This document shows, in pieces, positions 26,131-34,755 of a stretch of 64,000 bases of DNA (positions are counted from its first letter, which is position 1; every line of letters starts with the position of its first letter). Origin of the DNA: Microbacterium kunmingense (GTDB taxonomy: Bacteria; Actinomycetota; Actinomycetes; Actinomycetales; Microbacteriaceae); NCBI RefSeq assembly GCF_023155745.1, contig NZ_JAKNUS010000005.1:1-64000 (forward strand), in the 5' to 3' direction. The notes below the pieces were generated by a model, which saw nothing but the letters and a program-made list of their open reading frames with translations, did not search any database and was not told the DNA's origin. Both the position numbers and the translations under genes were made by a program.

Positions 26131-27243
26131 ATGGCAAGGCCCGACACGCCCCTGCTGAGTGAGGCAGACATCCTCAGCGCCGCCCTCGCCGCGCTGACCG
26201 AGCGTCTACCGAGCGACTGGAGGGCAGACATCCAACGAGAGCCAGCGATCGGCCGCTATCGCGCAGATGCTGTCGTCATGATCATCGCACCAGGTGGCGC
26301 CAGCGCGGCTCTATACGCCGAAGTGAAGCGAAGCCTTGTTACGAAAGACCTCCCCGGGATGGTGGAGCAGACACAGGCGTACATCGAGGCCGACACGGCG
26401 CCCAGACGAGACGCCGCCAAACCGCTGATTATTGCCAGATATCTTGCTCCGCCCCTTCAGCATTGGCTTACTGAGCGCGAGATCCCATATGCGGACGCTA
26501 CGGGGAACATCCGAATCTCGCTGAGGGAGCCCGCGCTGTTCGTCCGCGATGTGGGTGCGCAGCGGGATCCGTGGCGTGGGCCAGGTCGCCCGAAAGGCAA
26601 CTTGACCGGGCCGTCGGCAGCGCGGATCGTGCGAGCCCTGGTCGACTTTCGTCCTCCATACACGGTACCGGCTCTCATGAAGCTGGCGGGTACGCCGAGC
26701 GGAAACACCTACCGCGCTGTTGATTTCATCGAGCAGCAGGATCTCTTAAGCCGAGCTGACAACGGCACGATCGTTGATGTGCGTTGGCGCGCTCTGTTGG
26801 AACGGTGGTCCAAGGACTACAGCTTCGCAACGCTCGCGGTTGGGAACACTTACCTCGCTCCGCGTGGATTGCCCGACCTCATGAACCGGCTCGCCGGCCT
26901 GCATGATGATGACGTGGCTGGACGATACGCGGTGACTGGTTCGATGGCCACGCCTAGGTGGGAGGCGTATGCGCCAGCAAGAAACGCGATGATCTATGCA
27001 GAAAAGCCCAACGAGCTCGCTGCTCGCGCCGACCTCCGACCGGTCGAAGCGGGCGCGAACGTGCTCATTGCAAATGCTGACGCAACCGCCGCTTTCGACC
27101 GCACAGAGCAACTAGGGGGAGCTGTCGTCGTTGGTCCCAGTCAAGCAGCGATCGATCTCCTCACCGCGCCGGGGCGGGGTCCGGAGGAAGGACACGCTCT
27201 TCTGAACTGGATGGAGAAGCATGAACTCGACTGGCGCCAGTGA
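26131..27243 (+). CDS. PD-(D/E)XK-like and winged-helix protein, putative AbiEi-type antitoxin
   Basis: 370 aa; AGGAG lies upstream of ATG 26131. The N-terminal part (about 35-140) has the pattern of a restriction-endonuclease-like fold: IGRYRADAVVMI with Asp46 and LYAEVKR with Glu64 and Lys66, then YADATGNIRISL. A winged-helix segment follows (about 160-212: SAARIVRALVDFRPPYTVPALMKLAG). The C-terminal part has no clear match. It overlaps the nucleotidyltransferase gene by 23 nt. The pairing is like AbiEi-AbiEii and MenA-MenT cassettes, where the upstream protein is an autoregulating antitoxin. Whether the nuclease-like site is active is unknown. Confidence 0.65.
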   Translation: MARPDTPLLSEADILSAALAALTERLPSDWRADIQREPAIGRYRADAVVMIIAPGGASAALYAEVKRSLVTKDLPGMVEQTQAYIEADTAPRRDAAKPLIIARYLAPPLQHWLTEREIPYADATGNIRISLREPALFVRDVGAQRDPWRGPGRPKGNLTGPSAARIVRALVDFRPPYTVPALMKLAGTPSGNTYRAVDFIEQQDLLSRADNGTIVDVRWRALLERWSKDYSFATLAVGNTYLAPRGLPDLMNRLAGLHDDDVAGRYAVTGSMATPRWEAYAPARNAMIYAEKPNELAARADLRPVEAGANVLIANADATAAFDRTEQLGGAVVVGPSQAAIDLLTAPGRGPEEGHALLNWMEKHELDWRQ

Positions 27244-28054
27244 ACACGACCTCGTTGTTCGTGCGCGGTCTGTGCTCATCGACGCTCTGGTTGCCCTCGA
27301 AGCTCACCGAGACGCGGTGATCGTTATTGGCGCGCAAGCCGTCTACCTGCACACCGGCAGTGCGCCCGTGGCGGTCGCAGAAGCGACGAAGGACAGCGAT
27401 CTCGGCATTGATTTGCGCACCCTGGGTGACGATCCCCTGATCGAAGAGGCGATGACTCACGCCGGCTTCTACCACGACCCTGTGGCAGGCCAACCAGGAT
27501 CCTGGCTAAGCCCGGACGGTATTCCGGTCGACCTCATGGTTCCCGAAGCAATGGCTGGAAAGGGCAGCCGAAGTGTAGAAGCGCCGCCCCATGACAAGCG
27601 AGCACTACGCCGAGCGGTAGGGCTCGAAGCCGCGGTAATCGACAACGCCCCGATGCTCATTCATGCGATTACGGTCGACGATCCTCGTTCCGTTGAAGCA
27701 CGAGTTGCCGGTCCCGCGGCGCTGGTCGTTGCCAAGCTGCACAAGCTTGGCGAACGCCTGGAGACACCGCACCGTCTCCTCGATAAAGACGCCTATGACG
27801 TGTATCGGCTCCTAGTAACCGTGCCTACGGGAGAACTCGCCGAATCACTCGAGCGCCTACTCGCCGACGACCTAGCCGGCGAAGTCACACGCGTCGCACT
27901 GGAGTTTCTGGGGAAGATGTTTGCTCAGCCCGACAGCGTCGGGTCCGTGATGGCCGGCCGTGCGGAGGAGCTTGTGGGTGACCCCGCTGTTGTGGCGGCG
28001 GCGTGCGCTGCACTCACTGATGACTTGTTGGTCGCGCTGGGCTGCACCGGCTAA
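27221..28054 (+). CDS. Nucleotidyltransferase, putative AbiEii/MenT-like toxin
   Basis: 277 aa. The N-terminal part has a minimal nucleotidyltransferase pattern: VIGAQAVYLHTG (about 36-47) and EATKDSDLGIDL (about 55-66) giving the metal-binding D-x-D, as in the GSU2403/AbiEii group. ARVAGPAALVVAKLHKLGERL and LLDKDAYDVYRLL are the typical later helices (KxxRxxxKDxxD-like). Family members transfer nucleotides to tRNA or other targets and inhibit growth. The start lies inside the upstream gene (23-nt overlap), so the two are co-translated. Toxicity is inferred. Confidence 0.75.
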   Translation: MNSTGASEHDLVVRARSVLIDALVALEAHRDAVIVIGAQAVYLHTGSAPVAVAEATKDSDLGIDLRTLGDDPLIEEAMTHAGFYHDPVAGQPGSWLSPDGIPVDLMVPEAMAGKGSRSVEAPPHDKRALRRAVGLEAAVIDNAPMLIHAITVDDPRSVEARVAGPAALVVAKLHKLGERLETPHRLLDKDAYDVYRLLVTVPTGELAESLERLLADDLAGEVTRVALEFLGKMFAQPDSVGSVMAGRAEELVGDPAVVAAACAALTDDLLVALGCTG

Positions 28055-28055
28055 C

Positions 28056-28084
28056 CCGGACCCACCCCGGACCCACCCCGGACC
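28056..28084. repeat. 12-bp short tandem repeat
   Basis: ccggacccaccc occurs twice in tandem, followed by a partial third copy, just after the nucleotidyltransferase stop. No function is evident; the 90 bp up to the helicase remnant hold no gene. Confidence 0.5.
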
Positions 28085-28142
28085 GGTCGACGCTGGGGGC
28101 CTTCGAAAGGTGAAGAGGTTGGCACCCCCGTGTCGATTTTGA

Positions 28143-29560
28143 GGGCGACTGACCCAACAGGCTGGTTCGTCCGAGGACGCAAAGCCGACCCAACGCGTTG
28201 CCGCGTGCGCCATCGCCGGCTCGGACGGGCTCGTGACGGTGACCGGCCCCGCCGGCGCGGGCAAGACGACGATGCTGCGCGCGGCGTTCACGGCGCTCAC
28301 GTCCCAACGGCGGCGGATGCTCGTCGTTGCTCCTACGCGAAAGGCGGCATCGGTGGCGTCTCGCGAGGTCGGGGCCGCGGCATCCAGTATTCATGCCTTG
28401 CTTTCGGACCATGGCTACCGATGGGGCACCGACAAGGCCGGCGCGAAGGTGTGGAGCAGGCTTCGAGTGGGAGAGGTCGATCCGCGCACGGGCGCCGTGT
28501 ACGACGGACCAACCCAGTACCTGTTGCGTTCTCGCGATCGTATCGTCGTCGACGAAGCCGGCATGGTCGACCTGCAGACCGCGAACGTCCTCGTGGAGCT
28601 CGCGATCGAGCAGGGTGTCGGGTTGGCGTTCGTGGGTGACACGCATCAGGCATTGCCGGTCGGGCATGCGGGTGCGATGGGTTCTGCGATCCGGCACGCG
28701 AACGCTGCGGTCGAGCTCGACACGGTGCACCGGTTCCGTGATCCCGGTTACGCGGAGCTCACACTGCGGCTCCGGGATGCGGGTGATCGCGAGCGTGCGC
28801 TGGTGGTTGCGGGCGAGCTTGCCGAACGCGGTCACGTCGCTCGGGTCGATCATCACGAAGCGGCGCGTGGGCGGATGATCGACGCGTACTTCGAGTGGCA
28901 CGCGCGCGGCAAGCGGGTGACGTTGGTTTCCGGTACCAACGCTGAGGCGGATGCGATCAACGACGCGATCCAGCAGCGGCGAATCGATCGGGGCGAGCTC
29001 GACGTCCGCGTCGCTGCGTGGGGGATCGGGCAGCAGCGAATCCTCGTCGGCGACACCGTCCAGACCCGTCGCAACGACCGGCTCACGGGAGTTGAAAATC
29101 GCGCGCAGTGGATCGTGCGCGGCATCCGCGACGACTTTCGCGGCATCCGCGACGACTACCTGTCCCTAGTCTCCGTGAGCGACGGCGGCGAGGTGGCGCT
29201 TGTGTCCACCGAGTACGCGCGCGAGCACCTGCAGCTCGCCTACGCGTCCACCGTCCGCGGGGTGCAGGGCGACACCGCCGAGGCGTCCGTGGTCGGGCCT
29301 GACGTGGATGCCGCGGGACTCTACGTGGGCCTCACACGCGGTCGGTTGAGCAACGTCGCGATCGTTGTGGCACGGACGGATGCCGCGGCCCGCGAGTGCC
29401 TCGCCGAGTCGATGCAGCGCGGCACTCCGGAGCTGACGTGCGGGATGCTGTGCGTGCAGCAGAGGCCGAGATGCGGCTGGCGGCGAGGACCCGGGAGGCG
29501 GCGATGGCGACGGCGCCGTTGAGCAGTGCGCCAAGTTCGGGGCGCGGGATAGGGATGTAG
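28143..29560 (+). pseudogene. TraA/MobF relaxase helicase-domain remnant
   Basis: After a TGA at 28140 the frame reads AACAIAGSDGLVTVTGPAGAGKTTML, the RecD-like helicase start of TraA/TrwC relaxases. VVDEAGMVD, FVGDTHQALPVG, VRGVQGDTAEASVVG and YVGLTRGR follow. The N-terminal relaxase domain is absent. Near 29438 one base is missing (ELT then should read MRDAV), after which the correct frame continues as RAAEAEMRLAARTREAAMA to a TAG at 29558. An 18-bp in-frame duplication gives RGIRDDFRGIRDDY. It is a decayed conjugation gene showing that the island descends from a conjugative or mobilisable element. Confidence 0.8.
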
Positions 29561-29562
29561 AG

Positions 29563-29581
29563 GCGCCCGATGGTCGGGCGC
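29563..29581. terminator. Perfect hairpin after the TraA remnant
   Basis: gcgcccga / tcgggcgc, 8 bp with a 3-nt loop, directly after the TAG of the remnant. No T-run. Confidence 0.35.
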
Positions 29582-29646
29582 TCAACGAGGACAGCTCGGG
29601 CCGACTATTCGGGCGCGACCTGCGAGGGCCCGGCCTCGACAGTCTT

Positions 29647-29665
29647 GTTCGAGTCCCTCCAGGGG
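29647..29665 (+). repeat. attR of the island
   Basis: A 19-bp exact copy of the tRNA-Arg 3' segment at 15997-16015. It is followed by acca, possibly the original discriminator and CCA of the target tRNA with one C lost. Confidence 0.85.
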
Positions 29666-29684
29666 ACCACAGACCTCTGAGGGG

Positions 29685-30206
29685 TCACGCCTGGGGGTGC
29701 GCCGTGTCACCTATAGGCGGAGCGGCCGACGTGCTCTGCGTCGTGTTCGCCAGCACGCTCTGGGCCCGCAGCAACTCGTCGGGCCTCACGGTAACGTCCC
29801 ACCGCTCCGCGAGGAACTGCTTGATGGAGCTGAAGTCGCGGCGGCCTCGGGTGGCCGCATGTCCGACGAAGCCGAACACCGCTCCCCAGAGCGCGCCGAG
29901 TCCGAGGCCGAGGAGCAGCAGCAAGATCCACGCCGCGATGTTGTCGGACAGCAGCCCGAAGAGCAGCCCGATGAGGAGGCCGAACCAGGCGCCGGAGGCG
30001 GCGCCGTAGCCGGCGGCCGTCCAGTTCGTCATCCGCCCGGTCACCTGCTCTTCGATCCGGACGTTGTAGCCGATGATCGCGACGTGCTCGACGGGGAACT
30101 GCTGGTCGGACAGTCTGTCGACCATCGCTTGCGCGTCGGCGTACTCGGTGAAGCTGGCCAGCACGGAGCGTGCCTGGCTGGAAGCTGATGCGTCGGTCAC
30201 GGTCAT
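29685..30206 (-). CDS. General-stress-type membrane protein
   Basis: 173 aa from the ATG at 30206 (MTVTDASASSQ), which has GGGGGG before it. Residues 13-48 (VLASFTEYADAQAMVDRLSDQQFPVEHVAIIG) are the ferredoxin-like fold of general stress protein 17M-type domains. Two glycine-rich transmembrane helices (about 67-88 and 90-115) follow, then a soluble tail. The role is unknown; the family is linked to stress. It is the first chromosomal gene after the island. Confidence 0.75.
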   Translation of the reverse strand: MTVTDASASSQARSVLASFTEYADAQAMVDRLSDQQFPVEHVAIIGYNVRIEEQVTGRMTNWTAAGYGAASGAWFGLLIGLLFGLLSDNIAAWILLLLLGLGLGALWGAVFGFVGHAATRGRRDFSSIKQFLAERWDVTVRPDELLRAQSVLANTTQSTSAAPPIGDTAHPQA

Positions 30207-30333
30207 CCCCCCGATTCCTGCGGTATCGCGCCCCTCGCCGGATCCCCGGCTGGGTCTTGAGCCCATGGTGCGACACCACGTCGATCGCGTCAACAGCCCG
30301 GGAGAACGCCGCTTCGACCGTGGTCCCCCGCCG

Positions 30334-31431
30334 TCACGCGCCGGCGATCAGATGACGTCGCTGGTCCACGAGTGGGCAGGTGAAGACATCGCGTTCGCCC
30401 AATCCGACGCGGTTGATGTACCGCAAGACGATGGCGTAGGAGGCGAACAGCCCGGTCTGGGTGTACGGCACCCCGCGATCGCGGCAGTAAGCGGCGATGA
30501 TCGGCGCCGATCTGCGAAGGTGCGGGCGCGGCATCGACGGGAAGAGGTGATGCTCGATCTGGTAGTTCAGGCCGCCCATCAGGAAGTCGACGATCCGGTT
30601 GCCGCGGATGTTCCGGCTCATCCTCACCTGACGCTCGAGGAAGTCCAGCGACATCCCCTTCGGCACGATCGGCATGCCCTTGTGGTTGGGTGCGAACGAC
30701 ATCCCCATGTAGAAGCCGAACAGCGCCAGCTGCACCCCGAGAAAAGCGAAGGCGATTCCGGGCGAGAGGACGAGGAAGACCAGGGTGGTGAACCCGATGA
30801 GGCGAACGCTCAAAAACGCGATCTCGACCCACCGGCGTTTCAGCGCACCCCCGGCGAACACCCGGCGCACGCCGGAGGCGTGGAGCGAGATGCCCTCGAG
30901 GAAGAGGATGGGGAAGAAGAACAGGCCCTGATGCGCACGGAGCCACGACACAACGCGCCCCCTCGGCCGCGGCGCCGACCCGGGTGCGACCGTGATGACG
31001 GGCAGGTCGATGTCGGGGTCGGCACCCACCTTGTTCGGGTTCGCGTGGTGGCGGGTGTGCTTGTGCTGCCACCACCCGTAGCTCATCCCCACGAGGAGGT
31101 CGCCGAGGACGAGGCTGGTCCAGTCGTTCCATCGGCCCGACGCGAACATCTGCCGGTGGGCGGCGTCGTGCCCGAGGAAGGCGATGTGGGTGAAGACGAC
31201 GGCGAGCGCGGCGGCGGTAAAGAGCTGCCACCAGGTGTCGCCGGCCCAGACGAAGAGCACGAGGGTCGCAGCGAGAACGAGCGGGAGCACGATCAGCTTG
31301 GCCCAGTAGTAGCCGTACCGGCGGCGCAGCAACCCGCTCTCGCGGATGTGCTCGGCCAGATCGGTGAAGGCGCTCGCCGCACGCGCGGCGCCGCCCTTCG
31401 GGCGTGGAGTGGTGGAACGGATGGCGGACAT
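30334..31431 (-). CDS. Membrane fatty acid desaturase
   Basis: 365 aa with four or more membrane helices. The three histidine boxes of the di-iron desaturase family are present: GHDAAH (87-92), HKHTRHH (123-129) and QIEHHLFP (about 305). It would introduce double bonds into acyl chains, probably of membrane lipids. The first box HDxxH and third box QxxHH resemble front-end or DesA3-like acyl desaturases. It stands alone, divergent from the monooxygenase; no partner reductase is adjacent. Confidence 0.9.
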   Translation of the reverse strand: MSAIRSTTPRPKGGAARAASAFTDLAEHIRESGLLRRRYGYYWAKLIVLPLVLAATLVLFVWAGDTWWQLFTAAALAVVFTHIAFLGHDAAHRQMFASGRWNDWTSLVLGDLLVGMSYGWWQHKHTRHHANPNKVGADPDIDLPVITVAPGSAPRPRGRVVSWLRAHQGLFFFPILFLEGISLHASGVRRVFAGGALKRRWVEIAFLSVRLIGFTTLVFLVLSPGIAFAFLGVQLALFGFYMGMSFAPNHKGMPIVPKGMSLDFLERQVRMSRNIRGNRIVDFLMGGLNYQIEHHLFPSMPRPHLRRSAPIIAAYCRDRGVPYTQTGLFASYAIVLRYINRVGLGERDVFTCPLVDQRRHLIAGA

Positions 31432-31624
31432 CGGGGGGATCGTCGCCGCGTCGGTGGCCGCGTCAGCGGCCGAGGTGCGCCTGTAGGGGGGTATTCATGT
31501 CTGGACAGTACGCCTGCATTCTGTGCGGCTCTCAGGTAAGGGGTCTCCCCCGACATCCCTCTGTTCTGTGACGCCCGATGACGGCCGGTTCGGTCACCGC
31601 AGGCTCGGTCCCGATGCTGGAGGC

Positions 31625-33010
31625 ATGAGCAAGCAGATCCGGTTCAACGCCTTCGATATGAACTGCGTCGCGCACCAGTCATCCGGCATGTGGCGGCATC
31701 CCGATGACCAGTCCGCCCGATACAAGGACCTCTCCTACTGGACCGACCTCGCTCGCCTCCTCGAACAGGGCACCTTCGACGGCATCTTCATCGCCGACGT
31801 GCTCGGCACGTACGACGTGTATGGCAACTCCAACGAGGCCGCGATCCGCCACGGCGCGCAGGTGCCGGTGAACGACCCGATCCTGCTCGTGTCGGCCATG
31901 GCCGCCGTCACAGAGAACCTCGGGTTCGGGGTGACCGCGGGCACCGCGTACGAGCACCCCTACCCGTTCGCCCGGCGCATGTCGACGCTCGACCACCTCA
32001 CCAAGGGCCGGGTCGGCTGGAACGTCGTCACCGGATACCTGCCGAGCGCCGCGCGGAACATCGGGCACGACGACCAGCTCGAGCACGACCAGCGCTACGA
32101 CGTCGCCGACGAATACCTCGAGGTGCTCTACAAGCTCTGGGAAGGCTCCTGGGAGGATGACGCGGTCATCCGCGATCGCGAGAGCGGCGTCTTCACCGAC
32201 CCCAGCAAGGTGCACGAGATAGGCCACTACGGCACTCACTACACCGTCCCGGGCATCCACCTGTGCGAACCGTCGCCGCAGCGGACGCCCGTGATCTACC
32301 AGGCGGGGGCCTCACCGCGCGGGATCGCGTTCGCCGCCGGCAACGCCGAGGCGATCTTCGTCGCTGCGCCCACAAAGCACGTCTTGAAGGCGACGGTCGC
32401 GCGCATCCGCGACGCCCTCGAAGCGGCGGGGCGCCCGCGCGACGCGGCGAAGATCTACACCCTGCTGACGATCATCACCGACGAGACCCCGGAGAAGGCG
32501 CGGGCCAAGCACGCCGACTTCCTCCAGTACGCCAGCCCCGAGGGCGCGCTGGTGTTCATGTCGGGGTGGATGGGCGTAGACCTGTCGGAGTACGACCTCG
32601 ACGACCCGATCGGAAACGTGAAGAGCAACGCGATCCAGTCGACGGTGTCGAACTTCCAGGCTGCGAACGATGACGGCGAGGAATGGGTCGTCCGCGACAT
32701 CGGCCGTCACAGCGCGATCGGGGGCCTCGGCCCGCTGATCGTCGGAGGGCCCGAGGAGATCGCCGACGAGCTGCAGGCGTGGGTCGACCAGACCGACGTC
32801 GACGGCTTCAACCTCGCCTACGCGATCACCCCCGGCACGTTCGAAGACATCGTGAAGTGGGTCATTCCCGAGCTGCGGCGCCGGGGCGTCTATCCCGAGG
32901 CGTACGCGCCCGGCACCCTGCGGCAGAAGCTGCACGGGCGCGGGGACCGCCTCCCGACCGACCACCACGGATCGCGCTACACCGTCGGGCAGGCCCTCCC
33001 CGTCGGGTAG
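31625..33010 (+). CDS. LLM-class FMN-dependent monooxygenase (NtaA/DszA type)
   Basis: 461 aa from the ATG at 31625 with GGAGG just upstream. Features of the NtaA/SnaA/DszA/SoxA family: MNCVAHQSSGMWRHP, FDGIFIADVLGTYDVY, GVTAGTAYEHPYPFARRMSTLDHLTKGRVGWNVVTGY-type core and VIYQAGASPRG. Such enzymes use FMNH2 from a separate reductase to oxidise organosulfur compounds, chelators or similar substrates. The substrate is unknown and no flavin reductase is adjacent. Confidence 0.9.
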   Translation: MSKQIRFNAFDMNCVAHQSSGMWRHPDDQSARYKDLSYWTDLARLLEQGTFDGIFIADVLGTYDVYGNSNEAAIRHGAQVPVNDPILLVSAMAAVTENLGFGVTAGTAYEHPYPFARRMSTLDHLTKGRVGWNVVTGYLPSAARNIGHDDQLEHDQRYDVADEYLEVLYKLWEGSWEDDAVIRDRESGVFTDPSKVHEIGHYGTHYTVPGIHLCEPSPQRTPVIYQAGASPRGIAFAAGNAEAIFVAAPTKHVLKATVARIRDALEAAGRPRDAAKIYTLLTIITDETPEKARAKHADFLQYASPEGALVFMSGWMGVDLSEYDLDDPIGNVKSNAIQSTVSNFQAANDDGEEWVVRDIGRHSAIGGLGPLIVGGPEEIADELQAWVDQTDVDGFNLAYAITPGTFEDIVKWVIPELRRRGVYPEAYAPGTLRQKLHGRGDRLPTDHHGSRYTVGQALPVG

Positions 33011-33142
33011 CGTCGCGGTATCGGACAGGATGCCACGGCTGCCGCGCCGCACCCGCAGAATCGTCACCTCGGTGGCGGGCTTGAGGTTGCGCCGCGGCCC
33101 CCGGCGAGCGGGCGGGCGTCGATCGTCACGGCTCTCGCCTGG

Positions 33143-34711
33143 GTGACGGTCATCGGCGCACCGCTCCTCGCGGGGGCGCTCGACCCTGGCACGGGCCTGG
33201 CGCTGCGGGTGCCGGTGGAGACGATCCTCGTCCTGCTGATCGCCGTCGCCGTTCCCGAGGGCGTGATCCGGCGGGTCGTCGCTTACGCGTTCGGGGCCGT
33301 CACGATCGCCGCGGCCCTCGTCGCGCTGCTCGACCTGTCGTTCCGGGGAACGATCGACCGCGGATTCGCCGCCACCGAAGACTGGCGCGCCGTCATCAAC
33401 GCCTACAAGGTCGTCCAAGACGTGGTGGGGCCGATCACCGCCGCTCTCCTGGCCGCCGTGGTCATCGCGCTCGCGGTCGCCGCGGTGGCCGTCGTCGGCC
33501 GGTGCGTGCTGCGGTGCGCGCGGACGGTGTCGCACCTGGGCGCGCGGGGGCGGATGGCGGTCGCCGCCGCGGCGACCGCATGGGTGATCTTGTCGGTCGT
33601 CGGGGCGCAGCATCCCACCGGAGCCGCTGTCGCCGCGGCGGATGTCACGACCACCCTTGTCGGCGAAGCCGTGCAGGCGGCGAAGAGCATTCCCGAGCAG
33701 GAGGCCTTCGAGCGGGCGGTCCAGGACGACACTCTCGCGGGGGCAGCCTCGGACGAGCTGCTCGCAGGGCTGCGTGGCAAGGACGTCGTCATCGCGTTCG
33801 TCGAGAGCTACGGCGAGGTCGCGATGGCCGGCTCCGAGCCGATGGCGGGCATCACCCGGGTGATCGACGACAGCGCCGCGCGGCTGGAGCAGAACGGGTA
33901 CCGCGCCCAGAGCGCGTTCCTCACCTCCCCCACCTTCGGCGGTGTCAGCTGGCTCGCCCACGGCACGCTGCAGAGCGGGGCGTGGGTCGACACGCAGCAG
34001 AAGTACGATGCGCTGCTCTCGAGCGACCGGATGACGCTGAGCCGCCTCTTCGGCGAGACCGGCTGGCGCACGGTCACGGTCAACCCCGCCCACACCGAGC
34101 CCTGGCCGGAGGGTGAGGCGTTCTACGGATTCGACCGGATGCTCGACGAACAGGAACTGGCCTACGACGGCCCCGCCTTCGGCTTCGGGCGCGTACCCGA
34201 TCAGTTCACCTGGCAGCGCTTCGTCGACGAGGAGCTGGGCCGTGACGACGCACCGATCATGGCCGAGGTCTCGCTCGTCTCATCCCACACGCCCTGGACG
34301 CCGACGCCCCGGCTCGTGCCGTGGTCGGACCTCGGCGACGGCAGCATCTTCGCCGGTCAGCTGGACGACGCGGCCGCGGCGAGCCTCTGGCCCGACGAGC
34401 GACGCATCCGCGCCGACTACGCCGAGGCCATGCAGTACTCCCTCGGCGCGACCCTGTCGTTCGTCGAGACCTACGACCCCGACGACCTCGTGCTCGTGCT
34501 GGTCGGCGATCACCAGCCCTCCCGCGTCGTCAGCGGGCCGGACGCCGACAGCGACGTGCCCATCACGATCGTTTCGAAGGATCCCACGGTGTTCGAGCGG
34601 ATCGAGGCCTGGGGGTGGGATGCCGGGTTCCGGCCGTCGGCGGACGCGCCGGCGTGGCGCATGGACGCCTTCCGCGACCGGTTCGTCGACGCGTTCAGCG
34701 ACGGACCCTGA
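33143..34711 (+). CDS. Sulfatase-like membrane protein (LTA-synthase-like)
   Basis: 522 aa. The N-terminal half has several transmembrane helices (about 3-20, 25-45, 48-65, 95-120). The rest is an extracytoplasmic alkaline-phosphatase/sulfatase fold: KDVVIAFVESYGEVAM (metal and nucleophile region), SPTFGGVSWLAHG and VLVGDHQPS. It resembles phosphoglycerol or phosphoethanolamine transferases. The GTG at 33143 cuts into the first helix; codons up to 33011 are open but contain no ATG or GTG in frame, while an ATG at 33030 in another frame begins MPRLPRRTRRIV. The N-terminus is uncertain. Confidence 0.8.
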   Translation: MTVIGAPLLAGALDPGTGLALRVPVETILVLLIAVAVPEGVIRRVVAYAFGAVTIAAALVALLDLSFRGTIDRGFAATEDWRAVINAYKVVQDVVGPITAALLAAVVIALAVAAVAVVGRCVLRCARTVSHLGARGRMAVAAAATAWVILSVVGAQHPTGAAVAAADVTTTLVGEAVQAAKSIPEQEAFERAVQDDTLAGAASDELLAGLRGKDVVIAFVESYGEVAMAGSEPMAGITRVIDDSAARLEQNGYRAQSAFLTSPTFGGVSWLAHGTLQSGAWVDTQQKYDALLSSDRMTLSRLFGETGWRTVTVNPAHTEPWPEGEAFYGFDRMLDEQELAYDGPAFGFGRVPDQFTWQRFVDEELGRDDAPIMAEVSLVSSHTPWTPTPRLVPWSDLGDGSIFAGQLDDAAAASLWPDERRIRADYAEAMQYSLGATLSFVETYDPDDLVLVLVGDHQPSRVVSGPDADSDVPITIVSKDPTVFERIEAWGWDAGFRPSADAPAWRMDAFRDRFVDAFSDGP

Positions 34712-34742
34712 GCCCACCGGCCGTCGGGCCGCCTCGGTCGGG

Positions 34743-34748
34743 TAGCGT
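34743..34748 (+). promoter_or_regulatory. Leaderless -10 box of the PEP-mutase family gene
   Basis: TAGCGT ends 7 nt before the ATG at 34756. Confidence 0.5.
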
Positions 34749-34755
34749 CGCGGGT

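Larger units (their letters stand above)
15997..29665. mobile_element. 13.65-kb defence island integrated at tRNA-Arg(CCT)
   Basis: Bounded by a 19-bp direct repeat of the tRNA T-arm and acceptor (15997-16015 and 29647-29665). An integrase gene lies just inside the left end facing the tRNA, as usual for tRNA-targeting elements. Cargo: DUF262-DUF1524-RAMA-ATL nuclease, type I RM (hsdR-hsdS-hsdM), a two-gene nucleotidyltransferase cassette and a degraded TraA/MobF helicase. The integrase is frameshifted and no relaxase domain, type IV secretion or replication genes remain, so it is probably an immobile remnant of an integrative conjugative or mobilisable element. Confidence 0.85.

Noticed and set aside
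16028-29679. acctctga occurring shortly after both att copies
   Set aside because: The distances to the att repeat differ (12 and 7 nt) and 8 bp is short, so it is not taken as an extension of the att site.
30073-31539. Open frame of 488 codons on the plus strand
   Set aside because: Antisense to the stress-type and desaturase genes; His/Glu/Arg-rich shadow sequence without domains.
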